The notes under the pieces: model-generated | The model's database searches: none | What the model was told of the DNA's origin: nothing | Seen by the model: the letters and a program-made list of their open reading frames with translations, nothing else | Source of the DNA: Dickeya zeae NCPPB 2538 | GTDB lineage: Bacteria; Pseudomonadota; Gammaproteobacteria; Enterobacterales; Enterobacteriaceae | DNA length: 64,000 bases | NCBI RefSeq assembly: GCF_000406165.1 | Contig: NZ_CM001977.1 | Coordinates: forward strand, 412,403 to 476,402 | Reading direction: 5' to 3' | Shown: in pieces, positions 27,304-37,094 of the stretch | Layout of the letters: every line of letters begins with the position of its first letter | Position numbering within the stretch: the stretch's first letter is position 1 | Position numbers and translations under genes: made by a program

Positions 27304-27891
27304 ATGGAACCTTCTCTTTCTGAAACCGATCGCCTTTGCGAAACGGATCGTCGTCTGGCTGAACGGCTGGCGGCCCTGCGCCGTGAGCGCGACTGGTCGC
27401 TGGACGAATTGTCGCAGCGCAGCGGCATTAGCCGGGCGACCTTGTCGCGTCTGGAGCGTCTGGAGTCGAGCCCGACGGCGGTATTGCTGGGCCGCTTGTG
27501 TGCGGTATACGGCTGTACGATGTCGGGTCTGCTGGCTGAAGTCGAACTCCCGTTGCCCCAGAAACTGAGCGTCACCCAGCAGCCGGTGTGGGTTGACCCG
27601 GAAACCGGGTTTATCCGTCGTGTCGTTTCCCCATCTTCCGCTGGTTTTCGGGCCGAAATGATTCACGGCGAGTTACCGGCGGGTGCGCGTATCGACTATA
27701 ACGCGCCGCCGCTGGCGGGGCTGGAACATCACCTGTATGTGCTGGACGGTCAACTGACAATAACGCTGGAAGGGGTTATCCACACACTGGGCCCACAAGA
27801 CAGCCTGCGTTATCGCCTGTATGGCAGTTCGGGGTTTCATAATCCCGGCCCTGACCCGGTTCGTTACCTGATAGCGATTTGTACCCCCTGA
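27304..27891 (+). CDS. XRE-family transcriptional regulator with cupin sensor domain
   Basis: 195 codons. Residues about 15-70 form a Cro/C1-type helix-turn-helix (LAALRRERDWSLDELSQRSGISRATLSRLERLESSPT). Residues about 105-190 are a cupin barrel (GLEHHLYVLDGQLTITLEGVIHTL) that would bind a small effector. A GNAT acetyltransferase gene starts 20 bases later, so the regulator probably controls it and itself. The ligand is unknown. Confidence 0.9.
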   Translation: MEPSLSETDRLCETDRRLAERLAALRRERDWSLDELSQRSGISRATLSRLERLESSPTAVLLGRLCAVYGCTMSGLLAEVELPLPQKLSVTQQPVWVDPETGFIRRVVSPSSAGFRAEMIHGELPAGARIDYNAPPLAGLEHHLYVLDGQLTITLEGVIHTLGPQDSLRYRLYGSSGFHNPGPDPVRYLIAICTP

Positions 27892-27911
27892 CCATTTTGC
27901 TAAGGAGTTGA

Positions 27912-28397
27912 ATGATGACAGAGACATCCCGACAGGAGCCGCTGACGATTCGCATTGATGACCTGACCGGTGAGGCAACCCGAGCGCTGGTGGCCCTGCA
28001 TCTGGCGGGAATGCACGATAATTCGCCGCCAGAAAGTGTGTTCGCACTGGATTTATCTGGCTTACAGTCACCGGATATTACGTTCTGGAGCGTCTGGCGA
28101 GGTGAACAGATAGCCGGTATCGGCGCGTTGAAAATGCTGGCGGATGGCGGTGGCGAACTGAAATCGATGCGCACCCATCCGCAGTGCTTACGTCAGGGTG
28201 TGGCAGCCTACCTGCTGGCGCACATTGTGAATGAAGCCCGTCGACGTGGCTTGCCACGCCTGAGTCTGGAAACGGGCTGTGGCCCGGCGTTTGAACCCGC
28301 GCTGGTGCTGTACCGTAAACACGGTTTTGTTAATGGCAGTGTGTTCGCTGAGTATACGGCCAGCGAATTCAATCAATTCCTGCATTTATCGCTGTGA
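27912..28397 (+). CDS. GNAT family N-acetyltransferase
   Basis: 161 codons; an ATG one codon later is an equal start, with AAGGAG just upstream. MRTHPQCLRQGVAAYLLAHIVNEARRRGLPRLSLETG is the acetyl-CoA-binding part and LYRKHGF the family's closing motif. It follows the XRE-cupin gene closely and is probably cotranscribed. The substrate, an amine or antibiotic-like compound, cannot be told. Confidence 0.9.
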   Translation: MMTETSRQEPLTIRIDDLTGEATRALVALHLAGMHDNSPPESVFALDLSGLQSPDITFWSVWRGEQIAGIGALKMLADGGGELKSMRTHPQCLRQGVAAYLLAHIVNEARRRGLPRLSLETGCGPAFEPALVLYRKHGFVNGSVFAEYTASEFNQFLHLSL

Positions 28398-28701
28398 TGG
28401 CGGCGTTGTTTTGACGCCTGATTTCTGTACTTCTTTGTCCGCAGACGACAATATCGACAACCAGTAGGGAACGCCAGGCGCTCTTTATACTACCCATGAT
28501 GCAACGCATGGCGTGTCTGAGCAGAACGGTGACACGGATTATTTTGTGATTATTCTTTAAGGCTAAATTATGTGCCGATATAACTAAAATCGTCGGCATA
28601 TAATTATTTTTTTAATCATTAGTCAACAAGCGTTATTGGGATATTTTACGGGAAATATTAACATCGAAGCCCCTCGTCTATGATTACGGAAGCGTTGCTT
28701 T
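28398..28701. other. Gene-free region with a small hairpin
   Basis: 304 AT-rich bases between the acetyltransferase and hydrolase genes. The only structure seen is an inverted repeat gtgccga / tcggcat near 28572-28600, which could be a weak terminator of the first operon. The promoter of the hydrolase must lie in the second half. Confidence 0.4.
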
Positions 28702-29769
28702 ATGGTTAACCGCTTGTTGTCTCGGCTGGCTGCTCTGATGTTGTTGCTCGTTTTTTCCTCTTTTGCGACCGCACAAACATTACAGCCACAAGAAGGGAAT
28801 TGGGTCGCACCTGAATTCCGATTCCATACCGGAGAAACCATCAATCATCTCCGTATCCATTATTACACCTTGGGTGACAGTAAGAAGCCGGCAGTTTTAT
28901 TGCTGCACGGGACGAATCAGCCGGTGAGCGCCTTATTGGCGGCGGGTTTTGGCGGTGAGTTATTCGGCCCCGGCCAACCGCTGGATGCCAGCAAGTATTT
29001 CATCATTATTCCTGAAAGCATTGGTTCGGGAAAATCCGCCAAACCGTCTGACGGCCTGCGCACAAAATTCCCACAATACGACTACGACGATATGGTACTG
29101 GCGCAATATCGGCTGTTGACCGAAGGGCTTGGTATTACCCATCTACGTCTGGTGATGGGCTATTCCATGGGCGGGATGCAAACCTGGATGTGGGGTGAAA
29201 AATACCCGGATATGATGGATGCGCTGGTGCCAATGGCCTCACAGCCGAATGAATTATCTGGCCGTAACTGGATGCTGCGCCGGATGTTAATTGAAACCAT
29301 CAAGCGCGATCCGGCCTGGAAAAACGGTGACTACACCACGCAGCCACCGTCATTGCAGACAGCCAACATCATGTTCAGCATCGCCACTACGGGCGGTACG
29401 TTAGGCTATCAGAGCAAAGCTCCGACGCGTGCACTGGCGGACAAGCTGGTCGATGAGCGTCTGGCTGCACCGGTTACTGCCGATGCTAACGACTTTATTT
29501 ACATCTGGAATTCCTCAGCGGATTACAACGCCTCACCGGAATTGGGCCGCATCAAAGCGCCATTGCTGGTGATTAACTCTGCCGATGATGAGCGTAATCC
29601 GGTTGAAACAGGAATATTGGAAAGTGAGCTTAAGAAAGTGAAGCATGCCGAATTGTTTTTGATTCCGGCAAGTCAGGAAACCAGCGGTCATGCCACCATG
29701 ATGTCGGCGAAGTTTTATAAAAATAAGTTGGGTGAATTTTTGGCTGCGGTACCCGCCCATAAGCAATAA
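28702..29769 (+). CDS. Secreted alpha/beta-fold hydrolase, homoserine acetyltransferase-like
   Basis: 355 codons. A signal peptide (LSRLAALMLLLVFSSFATA) directs it to the periplasm. The nucleophile elbow GYSMGGMQ, the oxyanion region LLLHGTNQP and a late acid/His pair (NSADDERNP, SGHATM) complete a catalytic triad. Overall pattern is that of the MetX-like hydrolase group, but with an export signal, so it is probably an esterase, not a methionine enzyme. Single gene; substrate unknown. Confidence 0.85.
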   Translation: MVNRLLSRLAALMLLLVFSSFATAQTLQPQEGNWVAPEFRFHTGETINHLRIHYYTLGDSKKPAVLLLHGTNQPVSALLAAGFGGELFGPGQPLDASKYFIIIPESIGSGKSAKPSDGLRTKFPQYDYDDMVLAQYRLLTEGLGITHLRLVMGYSMGGMQTWMWGEKYPDMMDALVPMASQPNELSGRNWMLRRMLIETIKRDPAWKNGDYTTQPPSLQTANIMFSIATTGGTLGYQSKAPTRALADKLVDERLAAPVTADANDFIYIWNSSADYNASPELGRIKAPLLVINSADDERNPVETGILESELKKVKHAELFLIPASQETSGHATMMSAKFYKNKLGEFLAAVPAHKQ

Positions 29770-29786
29770 CAGAAATTAACCGTACC

Positions 29787-29825
29787 GGGCCGACGCCTAA
29801 ACATAATCATGTCGGCCCTTCCTTT
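29787..29825 (+). terminator. Probable terminator of the hydrolase gene
   Basis: gggccgac (29787-29794) pairs with gtcggccc (29811-29818), followed by ttccttt. It lies 18 bases past the stop. Confidence 0.55.
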
Positions 29826-29859
29826 CATGATATTTCCTTTTCATTTTTGTTGCGGTTTA

Positions 29860-30051
29860 TACCCTAAATAATTCGAGTTGTAGGACAAAACGCTTTGCGT
29901 TTTGAACAACGCAAAGCGTTGGCCCTCAGGGCAAGACTCATAATGAGTCTTGTAACGCGGCAAGTGAGTGAATCCCGATGAGCTTACACAGGTAAGTGAT
30001 TCGGGTGAGGGAACGCAGCCAACACACCTGCAACTTGAAGTATGACGGGGT
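29860..30051. repeat. Long ERIC-type element with an extra hairpin segment
   Basis: About 192 bases. The right half contains the ERIC core (gtgaatcccgatgagcttac and gtaagtgattcgggtgag) and both ends match the short copy at 9044 (accctaaataattcgag; cctgcaacttgaagtatgac). Between the left end and the core lie about 75 extra bases with two strong hairpins (aacgctttgcgtt / aacgcaaagcgtt; aagactc / gagtctt). ERICs are non-coding mobile palindromes of enterobacteria. Confidence 0.85.
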
Positions 30052-30104
30052 TACGTGTGAGTTGAAGCTCATGGTTTTTCATTGACCAAACAGCAGGGAC
30101 AATT

Positions 30105-31724
30105 ATGTTTCGTAAGATCAAGATCCGCACAACACTCAGTATTATGGTGTTTTCTTTGGCAGTACTGTCGTTAATTGTCGGCGTGCTGGGGCTGGTTGCC
30201 GTTCAGTCGGGGAATAAATCGTTCGCACATGTGGATACGGTGGTGCTGCCGGGGCTGGTGGCGTTGAATGAAAGCTCGGAATTGCTATTGCGCGCCCGCC
30301 TGGATTTACGGCTGTACGAATCCCTGATGGGGAAAGGGGATAAAGAGGCGGCCTCCGTGGCGCTTAAACGTGCCAGAGGAAAAATTGATGATGCCGGTAA
30401 AAAGTGGCAGGAGTACCTGACTTACCCGCAGTCTGAACCGGAAAAAGTCATTTCTTCCGACATGGCTAGCAAACGCGACACCCTGATGAATGAGTTCATC
30501 AACCCGGCGTTTACCGCGCTGGAAGCCGGAAACCTGGATGATTACCGGCAGCGTGCCGGGAAATCTACCACGCTGTACGCCGACTTTGACAACGCGTCGA
30601 AAAAGCTGGTGCAGTACAAACGTCAGAGCATTGACGAGGCTTACAGCGATTCTAACGAACGTGTTAGCCGCATGCAGGTCATTTTGTCGGTGGTGATTGT
30701 CTGTGCGTTGGTGCTGGCGGCGCTGGCCTGGTCGATTCTGACCAACCTGGTGGTGAAACCGCTCAATCAGGCGATTAGCGTGTTTGGTCGTATTGCGCAA
30801 GGTGACCTGCGCGCCAACATTGAGATTCGCGGCAATAACGAAATTGCTCAGTTGTTCGGTGCGGTACAGCATATGCGCGACGGGCTGGAAAACATGGTGC
30901 GGGCGGTACGTAACGGCACCGACGCCATCAGCGTCGGCGTTGAAGAGATTGCTTCCGGCAACATTGATCTCTCCAGCCGTACTGAGCAGCAGGCGGCATC
31001 GCTGGATGAAACGGCGTCCAGCATGGAGCAGATTCTGTCCACTGTCAGCAACAATGAAGACAACACGCGCAAAGCCAACGATTTGGCGCAGAAAGCGTCG
31101 GATTCCGCTTCTCGCGGTGGCAATGTGGTGACGGAAGTGGTTGATACCATGCGTTCTATCCAGCAGAGCTCGGCCCGTATTTCCGATATCGTTGGTGTGA
31201 TTGATGGAATCGCCTTTCAGACCAACCTGCTGGCGCTGAACGCCGCGGTGGAAGCGGCACGGGCAGGGGAGCAGGGTAAAGGCTTTGCGGTGGTAGCATC
31301 TGAAGTGCGTACGCTGGCGCAACGTAGCGCCACAGCGGCGAAAGAGATCGGTTCTATGATCGATAACTCGCTAAGCCGCATTGAAAAAGGTGCCGGGCTG
31401 GTGGAAATGGCCGGTAAGACTATGGATGAGATCCTGTCGGATGTCCGCAAAGTGGTGGATATCATGGGTGAGATCATGCTGTCTTCCGGCGAACAGAGCC
31501 GGGGAATTTCGCAGATCAATATCGCGATCACTCAGATGGACGGCGTGACCCAGCAGAACGCCACCCTAGTGGCTGAGGTGGCGACGGCGGCAAGCTCGCT
31601 ACAGGCACAGGTGACGCACCTGCAACAGTCGATAGCCAGTTTCCGGCTGGATAACGAGCCTCAACACCGACTGGGCGACAACCTCGGAACACAGCCGCGC
31701 GTTGCGCTGGTTGGTTCACGGTAA
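30105..31724 (+). CDS. Methyl-accepting chemotaxis protein without tether pentapeptide
   Basis: 539 codons. Membrane segment at about residues 12-34, a periplasmic helical sensor, a second membrane segment at about 190-212, HAMP, then the signalling hairpin with ALNAAVEAARAGEQGKGFAV. The C-terminus (RVALVGSR) lacks a CheR-tether pentapeptide, unlike the receptor at 2042, so adaptation probably relies on other receptors in the array. Ligand unknown. The long ERIC precedes the gene. Confidence 0.93.
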   Translation: MFRKIKIRTTLSIMVFSLAVLSLIVGVLGLVAVQSGNKSFAHVDTVVLPGLVALNESSELLLRARLDLRLYESLMGKGDKEAASVALKRARGKIDDAGKKWQEYLTYPQSEPEKVISSDMASKRDTLMNEFINPAFTALEAGNLDDYRQRAGKSTTLYADFDNASKKLVQYKRQSIDEAYSDSNERVSRMQVILSVVIVCALVLAALAWSILTNLVVKPLNQAISVFGRIAQGDLRANIEIRGNNEIAQLFGAVQHMRDGLENMVRAVRNGTDAISVGVEEIASGNIDLSSRTEQQAASLDETASSMEQILSTVSNNEDNTRKANDLAQKASDSASRGGNVVTEVVDTMRSIQQSSARISDIVGVIDGIAFQTNLLALNAAVEAARAGEQGKGFAVVASEVRTLAQRSATAAKEIGSMIDNSLSRIEKGAGLVEMAGKTMDEILSDVRKVVDIMGEIMLSSGEQSRGISQINIAITQMDGVTQQNATLVAEVATAASSLQAQVTHLQQSIASFRLDNEPQHRLGDNLGTQPRVALVGSR

Positions 31725-31773
31725 GCCGCACCGGATAGCGGTCAGCGTTGCATCAAATAACCGCACATCAAAT

Positions 31774-31808
31774 AAAAAGCCCCGCGGTAATACGCAGGGC
31801 TTTTTTCT
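31774..31808. terminator. Bidirectional terminator between the chemoreceptor and valS
   Basis: aaaaagccccgcg pairs with cgcagggcttttt with one mismatch around gtaata; T-rich tracts flank it on both strands. It serves the two convergent genes. Confidence 0.85.
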
Positions 31809-31870
31809 TTTCATCAAACCGTTATCAATCAGGCTAATATCGTGTTTGCCGGTGTTAGCCTGAGCCTTGA

Positions 31871-34726
31871 TTACAGTGCGGCGATAGTCGCCTGCTGCTC
31901 CAGCAGTTTGGCTTTAGCGGCGGCGTAACCGTCGCGTTTTTCACGCTCTTTGGCAACCACGGCTTCTGGTGCGCGCGCGACAAAGCCTTCGTTGGACAGC
32001 TTGCTGTCGATGCGGCCGATTTCCACCTCGAGTTTCGCCACTTCTTTGGCCAGCCTGTCTAGTTCGGCTACTTTGTCGATAAGGCCTGCCATCGGGATCA
32101 GCAGCTCAGCGCCCTCTACCAGCTTGGTGACGGAGACCGGGCCTTTATCGCCAGCCGGTAACAGCGTGATGCTCTCCAGACGCGCCAGCGTCTGAATAAA
32201 GCCGAGGTTGTCCTGCACACGGCGGGTGGCATCGGCGGACGCTTCGCGCAGCAGCAGTGCCAGCGGCTTGCTGGGCGCGATGTTCATTTCGGCACGGATG
32301 TTACGCACCGCGATGATCGCCTGCTTGATCCACTCCAGATCGTTAAACGCCTGCTCGTCTTCCAGCGCGGCGTCAAAGGCCGGGAACGGCTGCAGCATAA
32401 TCGTATCGGCGCTCACGCCTTTCAGTACTTTCACCCGTTGCCAGATGGTTTCGGTAATGAACGGGATGATCGGGTGAGCCAGACGCAACAGCGCTTCCAG
32501 TACCGTGACCAGCGTATGACGTGTGCCGCGCAGTTCAGCGTCGCTGCCGCCGTTCATCACTGGCTTGGTCAGCTCCAGATACCAGTCACAGAACTGGTTC
32601 CAGGTGAACTCGTAGAGCACGTTGGCTGCCAGGTCGAAACGGTAGCTGTCCAGCGCTTCGCGGTAGGCTTTCACCGTGCGGTTGAATTCCGCCAGAATCC
32701 AACGGTCTGCCAGTGACAGCACTTTGTCGCCACCGTTAAAACCGCAATCCTGCTCTTCGGTATTCATCAGCACGAAACGGCTGGCGTTCCACAGCTTATT
32801 ACAGAAGTTGCGGTACCCTTCCAGACGTTTCATGTCCCAGTTGATGTCGCGGCCGGTGGAAGCCAGTGCCGCCAGCGTAAAGCGCAGGGCATCGGTGCCG
32901 TGCGGTTCGATGCCGTTCGGGAACTGTTTTTCGGTACGCTTGCGGATTTTTTCCGCCAGCTGCGGCTGCATCATGTTGCCGGTGCGTTTTTCCAACAGCG
33001 CTTCCAGCGAAATACCGTCCACCATATCCAGCGGGTCGATCACGTTGCCCTTGGATTTGGACATTTTCTGGCCTTCCTCATCGCGGATAAGGCCGGTCAT
33101 GTAGACGGTATGGAACGGTACCTGTGGCTTGCCGTCTTCATCTTTGATGAAGTGCATGGTCATCATGATCATGCGGGCGATCCAGAAGAAAATGATGTCA
33201 AAGCCGCTGACCATCACGCTGCTGGGGTGGAAGGCTTTCAGTTCCGGGGTTTGCTCCGGCCAGCCGAGCGTGGAGAAGGTCCACAGGGCGGAGGAGAACC
33301 AGGTATCCAGCACGTCGTCGTCCTGGCGCAACGCCACATCTGCCGCCAGATTATTCTCGCGGCGCACTTCTTCTTCATCACGGCCGACGTAGACCTTGCC
33401 GTTATCGTCGTACCACGCCGGGATGCGATGACCCCACCACAGCTGACGGGAGATACACCAGTCCTGAATGTCGCGCATCCAACTGAAGTACATGTTTTCG
33501 TATTGCTTCGGCACGAACTGGATACGGCCGTCTTCCACCGCTTCCACCGCCGGTTTGGCCAGCACCGCGGCACGGACGTACCACTGGTCGGTCAGCATCG
33601 GCTCGATCACCACGCCGCCACGGTCGCCATAAGGAACGGTCAGGTCGTGCGCTTTAATTTCTTCCAGCAGGCCCAGTTCGTCAAACGCCGCGACCACCGC
33701 TTTACGGGCAGCAAAACGCTCCAGCCCGCGGAACGCGTCGGGAATGTCATTGCTGTAGACGGTGCTGGATTCGCCGTTGGTGTTGAAGACTTCCGCTTCC
33801 TGGCGGATATCGCCGTCGAACGTCAGGATATTGATCATCGGCAACTGATGGCGTTTACCGACTTCATAGTCGTTGAAGTCGTGCGCCGGGGTGATCTTCA
33901 CGCAGCCGGTGCCTTTTTCCATATCGGCGTGTTCGTCACCGACGATCGGGATACGGCGACCAACCAGCGGCAGGATCAAAAACTTGCCGATCAGATCTTT
34001 ATAGCGCGGATCTTCCGGGTTGACCGCCACACCGGTATCACCCAGCACGGTTTCCGGACGGGTGGTAGCGACCACCAGATAGTCTTTACCGTCGGCGGTT
34101 TTCGCGCCGTCTGCCAGCGGGTAGCGCAGGTGCCACATCGAGCCTTTGACGTCGCGGTTTTCCACTTCCAAATCGGAGATGGCGGTGCGCAGTTTCGGGT
34201 CCCAGTTCACCAGACGTTTGCCACGGTAGATCAGGTCTTCCTGATACAAGCGCACAAACACTTCTTTCACCGCGTTGGACAAGCCATCGTCCATGGTGAA
34301 ACGCTCGCGCTCCCAGTCTACTGAGTTGCCCAGGCGACGCATCTGACGAGTAATGGTGCCGCCGGATTCCGCCTTCCACTGCCAGATTTTATCGATGAAG
34401 GCATCGCGGCCGTAATCATGGCGGGTTTTGCCTTCTTCAGCGGCGATTTTACGTTCCACGACCATCTGGGTGGCGATACCGGCATGGTCGGTACCTGCCT
34501 GCCACAGGGTGTTTTTACCCTGCATGCGCTGGTAGCGGATCATCGTATCCATAATGGTTTGCTGGAAAGCATGGCCCATGTGCAGGCTGCCGGTCACGTT
34601 GGGCGGCGGGATCATGATGCTGAAACTTTCTTTGCTGGTGTCGCCGTTGGGTTTGAAGTAACCCTGTTGTTCCCAGTGCTCGTACAGCGGCTGCTCGATA
34701 TCGTGCGGGTTGTATGTCTTTTCCAT
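31871..34726 (-). CDS. valS: Valyl-tRNA synthetase
   Basis: 951 codons from MEKTYNPHDIEQPLYEHW, identical in length to E. coli ValS. The HIGH motif is PPPNVTGSLHMGH, KMSKS is KMSKSKGN. An editing domain lies between, and the C-terminal coiled coil (LAKEVAKLEVEIGRIDSKL) binds tRNA. It charges tRNA-Val. It starts 13 bases after holC. Confidence 0.99.
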   Translation of the reverse strand: MEKTYNPHDIEQPLYEHWEQQGYFKPNGDTSKESFSIMIPPPNVTGSLHMGHAFQQTIMDTMIRYQRMQGKNTLWQAGTDHAGIATQMVVERKIAAEEGKTRHDYGRDAFIDKIWQWKAESGGTITRQMRRLGNSVDWERERFTMDDGLSNAVKEVFVRLYQEDLIYRGKRLVNWDPKLRTAISDLEVENRDVKGSMWHLRYPLADGAKTADGKDYLVVATTRPETVLGDTGVAVNPEDPRYKDLIGKFLILPLVGRRIPIVGDEHADMEKGTGCVKITPAHDFNDYEVGKRHQLPMINILTFDGDIRQEAEVFNTNGESSTVYSNDIPDAFRGLERFAARKAVVAAFDELGLLEEIKAHDLTVPYGDRGGVVIEPMLTDQWYVRAAVLAKPAVEAVEDGRIQFVPKQYENMYFSWMRDIQDWCISRQLWWGHRIPAWYDDNGKVYVGRDEEEVRRENNLAADVALRQDDDVLDTWFSSALWTFSTLGWPEQTPELKAFHPSSVMVSGFDIIFFWIARMIMMTMHFIKDEDGKPQVPFHTVYMTGLIRDEEGQKMSKSKGNVIDPLDMVDGISLEALLEKRTGNMMQPQLAEKIRKRTEKQFPNGIEPHGTDALRFTLAALASTGRDINWDMKRLEGYRNFCNKLWNASRFVLMNTEEQDCGFNGGDKVLSLADRWILAEFNRTVKAYREALDSYRFDLAANVLYEFTWNQFCDWYLELTKPVMNGGSDAELRGTRHTLVTVLEALLRLAHPIIPFITETIWQRVKVLKGVSADTIMLQPFPAFDAALEDEQAFNDLEWIKQAIIAVRNIRAEMNIAPSKPLALLLREASADATRRVQDNLGFIQTLARLESITLLPAGDKGPVSVTKLVEGAELLIPMAGLIDKVAELDRLAKEVAKLEVEIGRIDSKLSNEGFVARAPEAVVAKEREKRDGYAAAKAKLLEQQATIAAL

Positions 34727-34739
34727 TATGCTCAAAAAG

Positions 34740-35189
34740 TCAGTGAGTTGGCGGCGTCGCCGTGGTCAATTGGAAGCCGACGCTGCGATAGGCTTTGTAG
34801 CGGTCGCGCGCCAACTGTTTCAGAGATTCGTCGTAAGGGACGAAGTCTATCACTTCATGGAAAGCGGTGGCAAAATCTGCGAACTGCGGCATTAGGCTAA
34901 TCAACAGGTCGCGTGGTGCGTTGCCGCGTTTTTGCGGCCAGGCCAGCTCTACCGGTGAGCCTTGCCGCGGCCCTTCACCCGCCAGATTGTGCGGCACGAA
35001 CGCGTGGGGTTCACGCTGCCACAACGCTTCGTCCAGCCTGAGTGCCTGTTGCTCGTCTTCACAGGCGATCAGTACGCGCTGACCCGCGCGCCAGCGCGCG
35101 GCGGCCAGCTCACAGGCCAGCACTTCACAGGCGTTCAGCTCACCGCTGGAGCGGTCGCTCTCAATGAGATAGAAGGTCGCGTTTTTCAT
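34740..35189 (-). CDS. holC: DNA polymerase III chi subunit
   Basis: 149 codons from MKNATFYLIESDRSSGEL. The HolC fold is shown by ACELAAARWRAGQRVLIACEDEQQALRLDEALW and FVPHNLAGEGPRQGSPVELAW. Chi links the clamp loader to single-strand-binding protein. Order pepA-holC-valS is conserved in enterobacteria. Confidence 0.97.
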   Translation of the reverse strand: MKNATFYLIESDRSSGELNACEVLACELAAARWRAGQRVLIACEDEQQALRLDEALWQREPHAFVPHNLAGEGPRQGSPVELAWPQKRGNAPRDLLISLMPQFADFATAFHEVIDFVPYDESLKQLARDRYKAYRSVGFQLTTATPPTH

Positions 35190-35303
35190 GGTGCTCCGCA
35201 TACCGATGAGGGTTACAGACAGAATAACAAATCCCCGCAAGCGCGGGGATCAGGCCGGAAGGGGATGAATACGCCACCGGCGGGCGGCGGCGATTGCCGA
35301 TGA

Positions 35304-36812
35304 TTACTCGGCGTCATTCAACCCGGCGCGGTTTAACAGGAACTGCGACAGCAACGCCACCGGGCGGCCGGTCGCGCCTTTCGCCTTGCCGGAACGCCAG
35401 GCGGTACCAGCGATATCCAGATGCGCCCAACTGTACTTGCGGGTAAAGCGCGACAGGAAGCACGCCGCGGTAATGGCCCCGCCCGGACGACCACCGATGT
35501 TCGCCATATCAGCGAAGTTGGAGTCCAGCTGTTCCTGATATTCATCGCCCAGCGGCAGACGCCAGGCGCGGTCACCCGCTTGTTCCGAGGCACCCAGCAG
35601 TTCGTGAGCCAGCGGATTGTGGTTCGACATCAACCCGGTCAGGTGATGCCCCAGCGCGATAACGCAGGCACCGGTCAGGGTGGCGACGTCAATCACCACA
35701 TCCGGCTCGAAGCGCTCGACGTAGGTGAGGGTATCGCACAGCACCAGACGGCCTTCGGCATCGGTATTCAGCACTTCCACGGTTTGGCCGGACATGGTGG
35801 TCAGAATGTCGCCGGGCCGATAGGAGCGGCCATCCACCATGTTTTCGCAACCGGCCAGCACGCCGATGATGTTGAGCGGCAATGCCAGTTCCGCCGCTAC
35901 ACGCATGACGCCATACACCGATGCGGCGCCGCACATGTCGTACTTCATTTCGTCCATGCTGTCGGCGGGTTTGATGGAGATACCACCTGCATCAAACGTC
36001 AGGCCCTTGCCGACCAACACGATAGGTTTGCTGTTGCTGTCCGGCGCGCCTTTGTATTCGATAACCGACATCAGCGATTCGTTTTGTGAACCTTGACCGA
36101 CAGCCAGATAGGCGTTCATCCCCAACTCTTTCATCTGCTGTTCGCCGATGACGCGGGTAGTAACCTGGCTATAACCGTCGGCCAACTGGCGCGCCTGCGA
36201 GGCCAGGTAGGCGGCGTTGCAGATATTCGGCGGCATGTTGCCCAGATCTTTGGCTGCCTTGATGCCGGACGCAATCGCCAGACCATGCTGAATGGCACGC
36301 TCGCCGGAGGTCAGTTCACGGCGGGTCGGCACATTGAACACCATCTTGCGTAAGGGGCGACGCAGCTCGACCTTGTTGGTCTTTAATTGATCAAAGGTAT
36401 ACAGCGTTTCTTTGGCTGTTTCGACCGCCTGACGCACTTTCCAATAGGTATTGCGGCCTTTTACATGCAGTTCGGTCAAAAAGCAGACCGCTTCCATCGA
36501 GCCGGTTTCATTGAGGGCGTTGATGGTTTTCTGGATAACCTGCTTGTACTGGCGCTCATCGAGCTCGCGCTCTTTACCGCAGCCAATCAGCAAAATACGC
36601 TCGGAAAGGATATTGGGGACATGGTGCAACAGCAGAGATTGCCCCACCTTACCTTCCAGTTCGCCACGGCGAAGTAACGCGCTGATGTAACCATCGCTGA
36701 TTTTATCGAGTTGTTCTGCGATAGGGGACAGCCGACGCGGTTCAAACACGCCGACGACAATGCAGGCACTGCGTTGTTTTTCCGGGCTACCGCTTTTTAC
36801 GCTGAACTCCAT
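35304..36812 (-). CDS. pepA: Cytosol aminopeptidase PepA
   Basis: 502 codons from MEFSVKSGSPEKQ; 29 extra upstream codons are not used. Metal and active-site motifs: GKGLTFDAGGISIKP and NTDAEGRLVL. It is a manganese/zinc leucine aminopeptidase and, in E. coli, also a DNA-binding factor for carAB control and Xer recombination. Divergent from lptF. Confidence 0.98.
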   Translation of the reverse strand: MEFSVKSGSPEKQRSACIVVGVFEPRRLSPIAEQLDKISDGYISALLRRGELEGKVGQSLLLHHVPNILSERILLIGCGKERELDERQYKQVIQKTINALNETGSMEAVCFLTELHVKGRNTYWKVRQAVETAKETLYTFDQLKTNKVELRRPLRKMVFNVPTRRELTSGERAIQHGLAIASGIKAAKDLGNMPPNICNAAYLASQARQLADGYSQVTTRVIGEQQMKELGMNAYLAVGQGSQNESLMSVIEYKGAPDSNSKPIVLVGKGLTFDAGGISIKPADSMDEMKYDMCGAASVYGVMRVAAELALPLNIIGVLAGCENMVDGRSYRPGDILTTMSGQTVEVLNTDAEGRLVLCDTLTYVERFEPDVVIDVATLTGACVIALGHHLTGLMSNHNPLAHELLGASEQAGDRAWRLPLGDEYQEQLDSNFADMANIGGRPGGAITAACFLSRFTRKYSWAHLDIAGTAWRSGKAKGATGRPVALLSQFLLNRAGLNDAE

Positions 36813-37094
36813 GAACTCTCCTGAATCTTTAAAGACAACGGTGGGATCTACGGCTAGAATGTGACATTCCGTAATATTTTCCCGCCGTTGCGTTAACATA
36901 ACCTGTGTTAATCTAAACGACGTAGCGAATCTGTGCGAGGATACTCAGCAGGTTCTGATAAACATCCCACAAACAGGGATGTTTTAATAACGCTTTAGCT
37001 ACGAAGGTTGCCACAAATGAGTGTAAATGGCGAGTTAGCGAAAAAACTATCGACTTTCCTGCAAAAATACAAGTTTTCACAGGCGTAATTAAGC

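Noticed and set aside
32900..34324. 474-codon frame antisense to valS
   Set aside because: Shadow of a strongly conserved essential gene with biased codon use; no homology or ribosome site.
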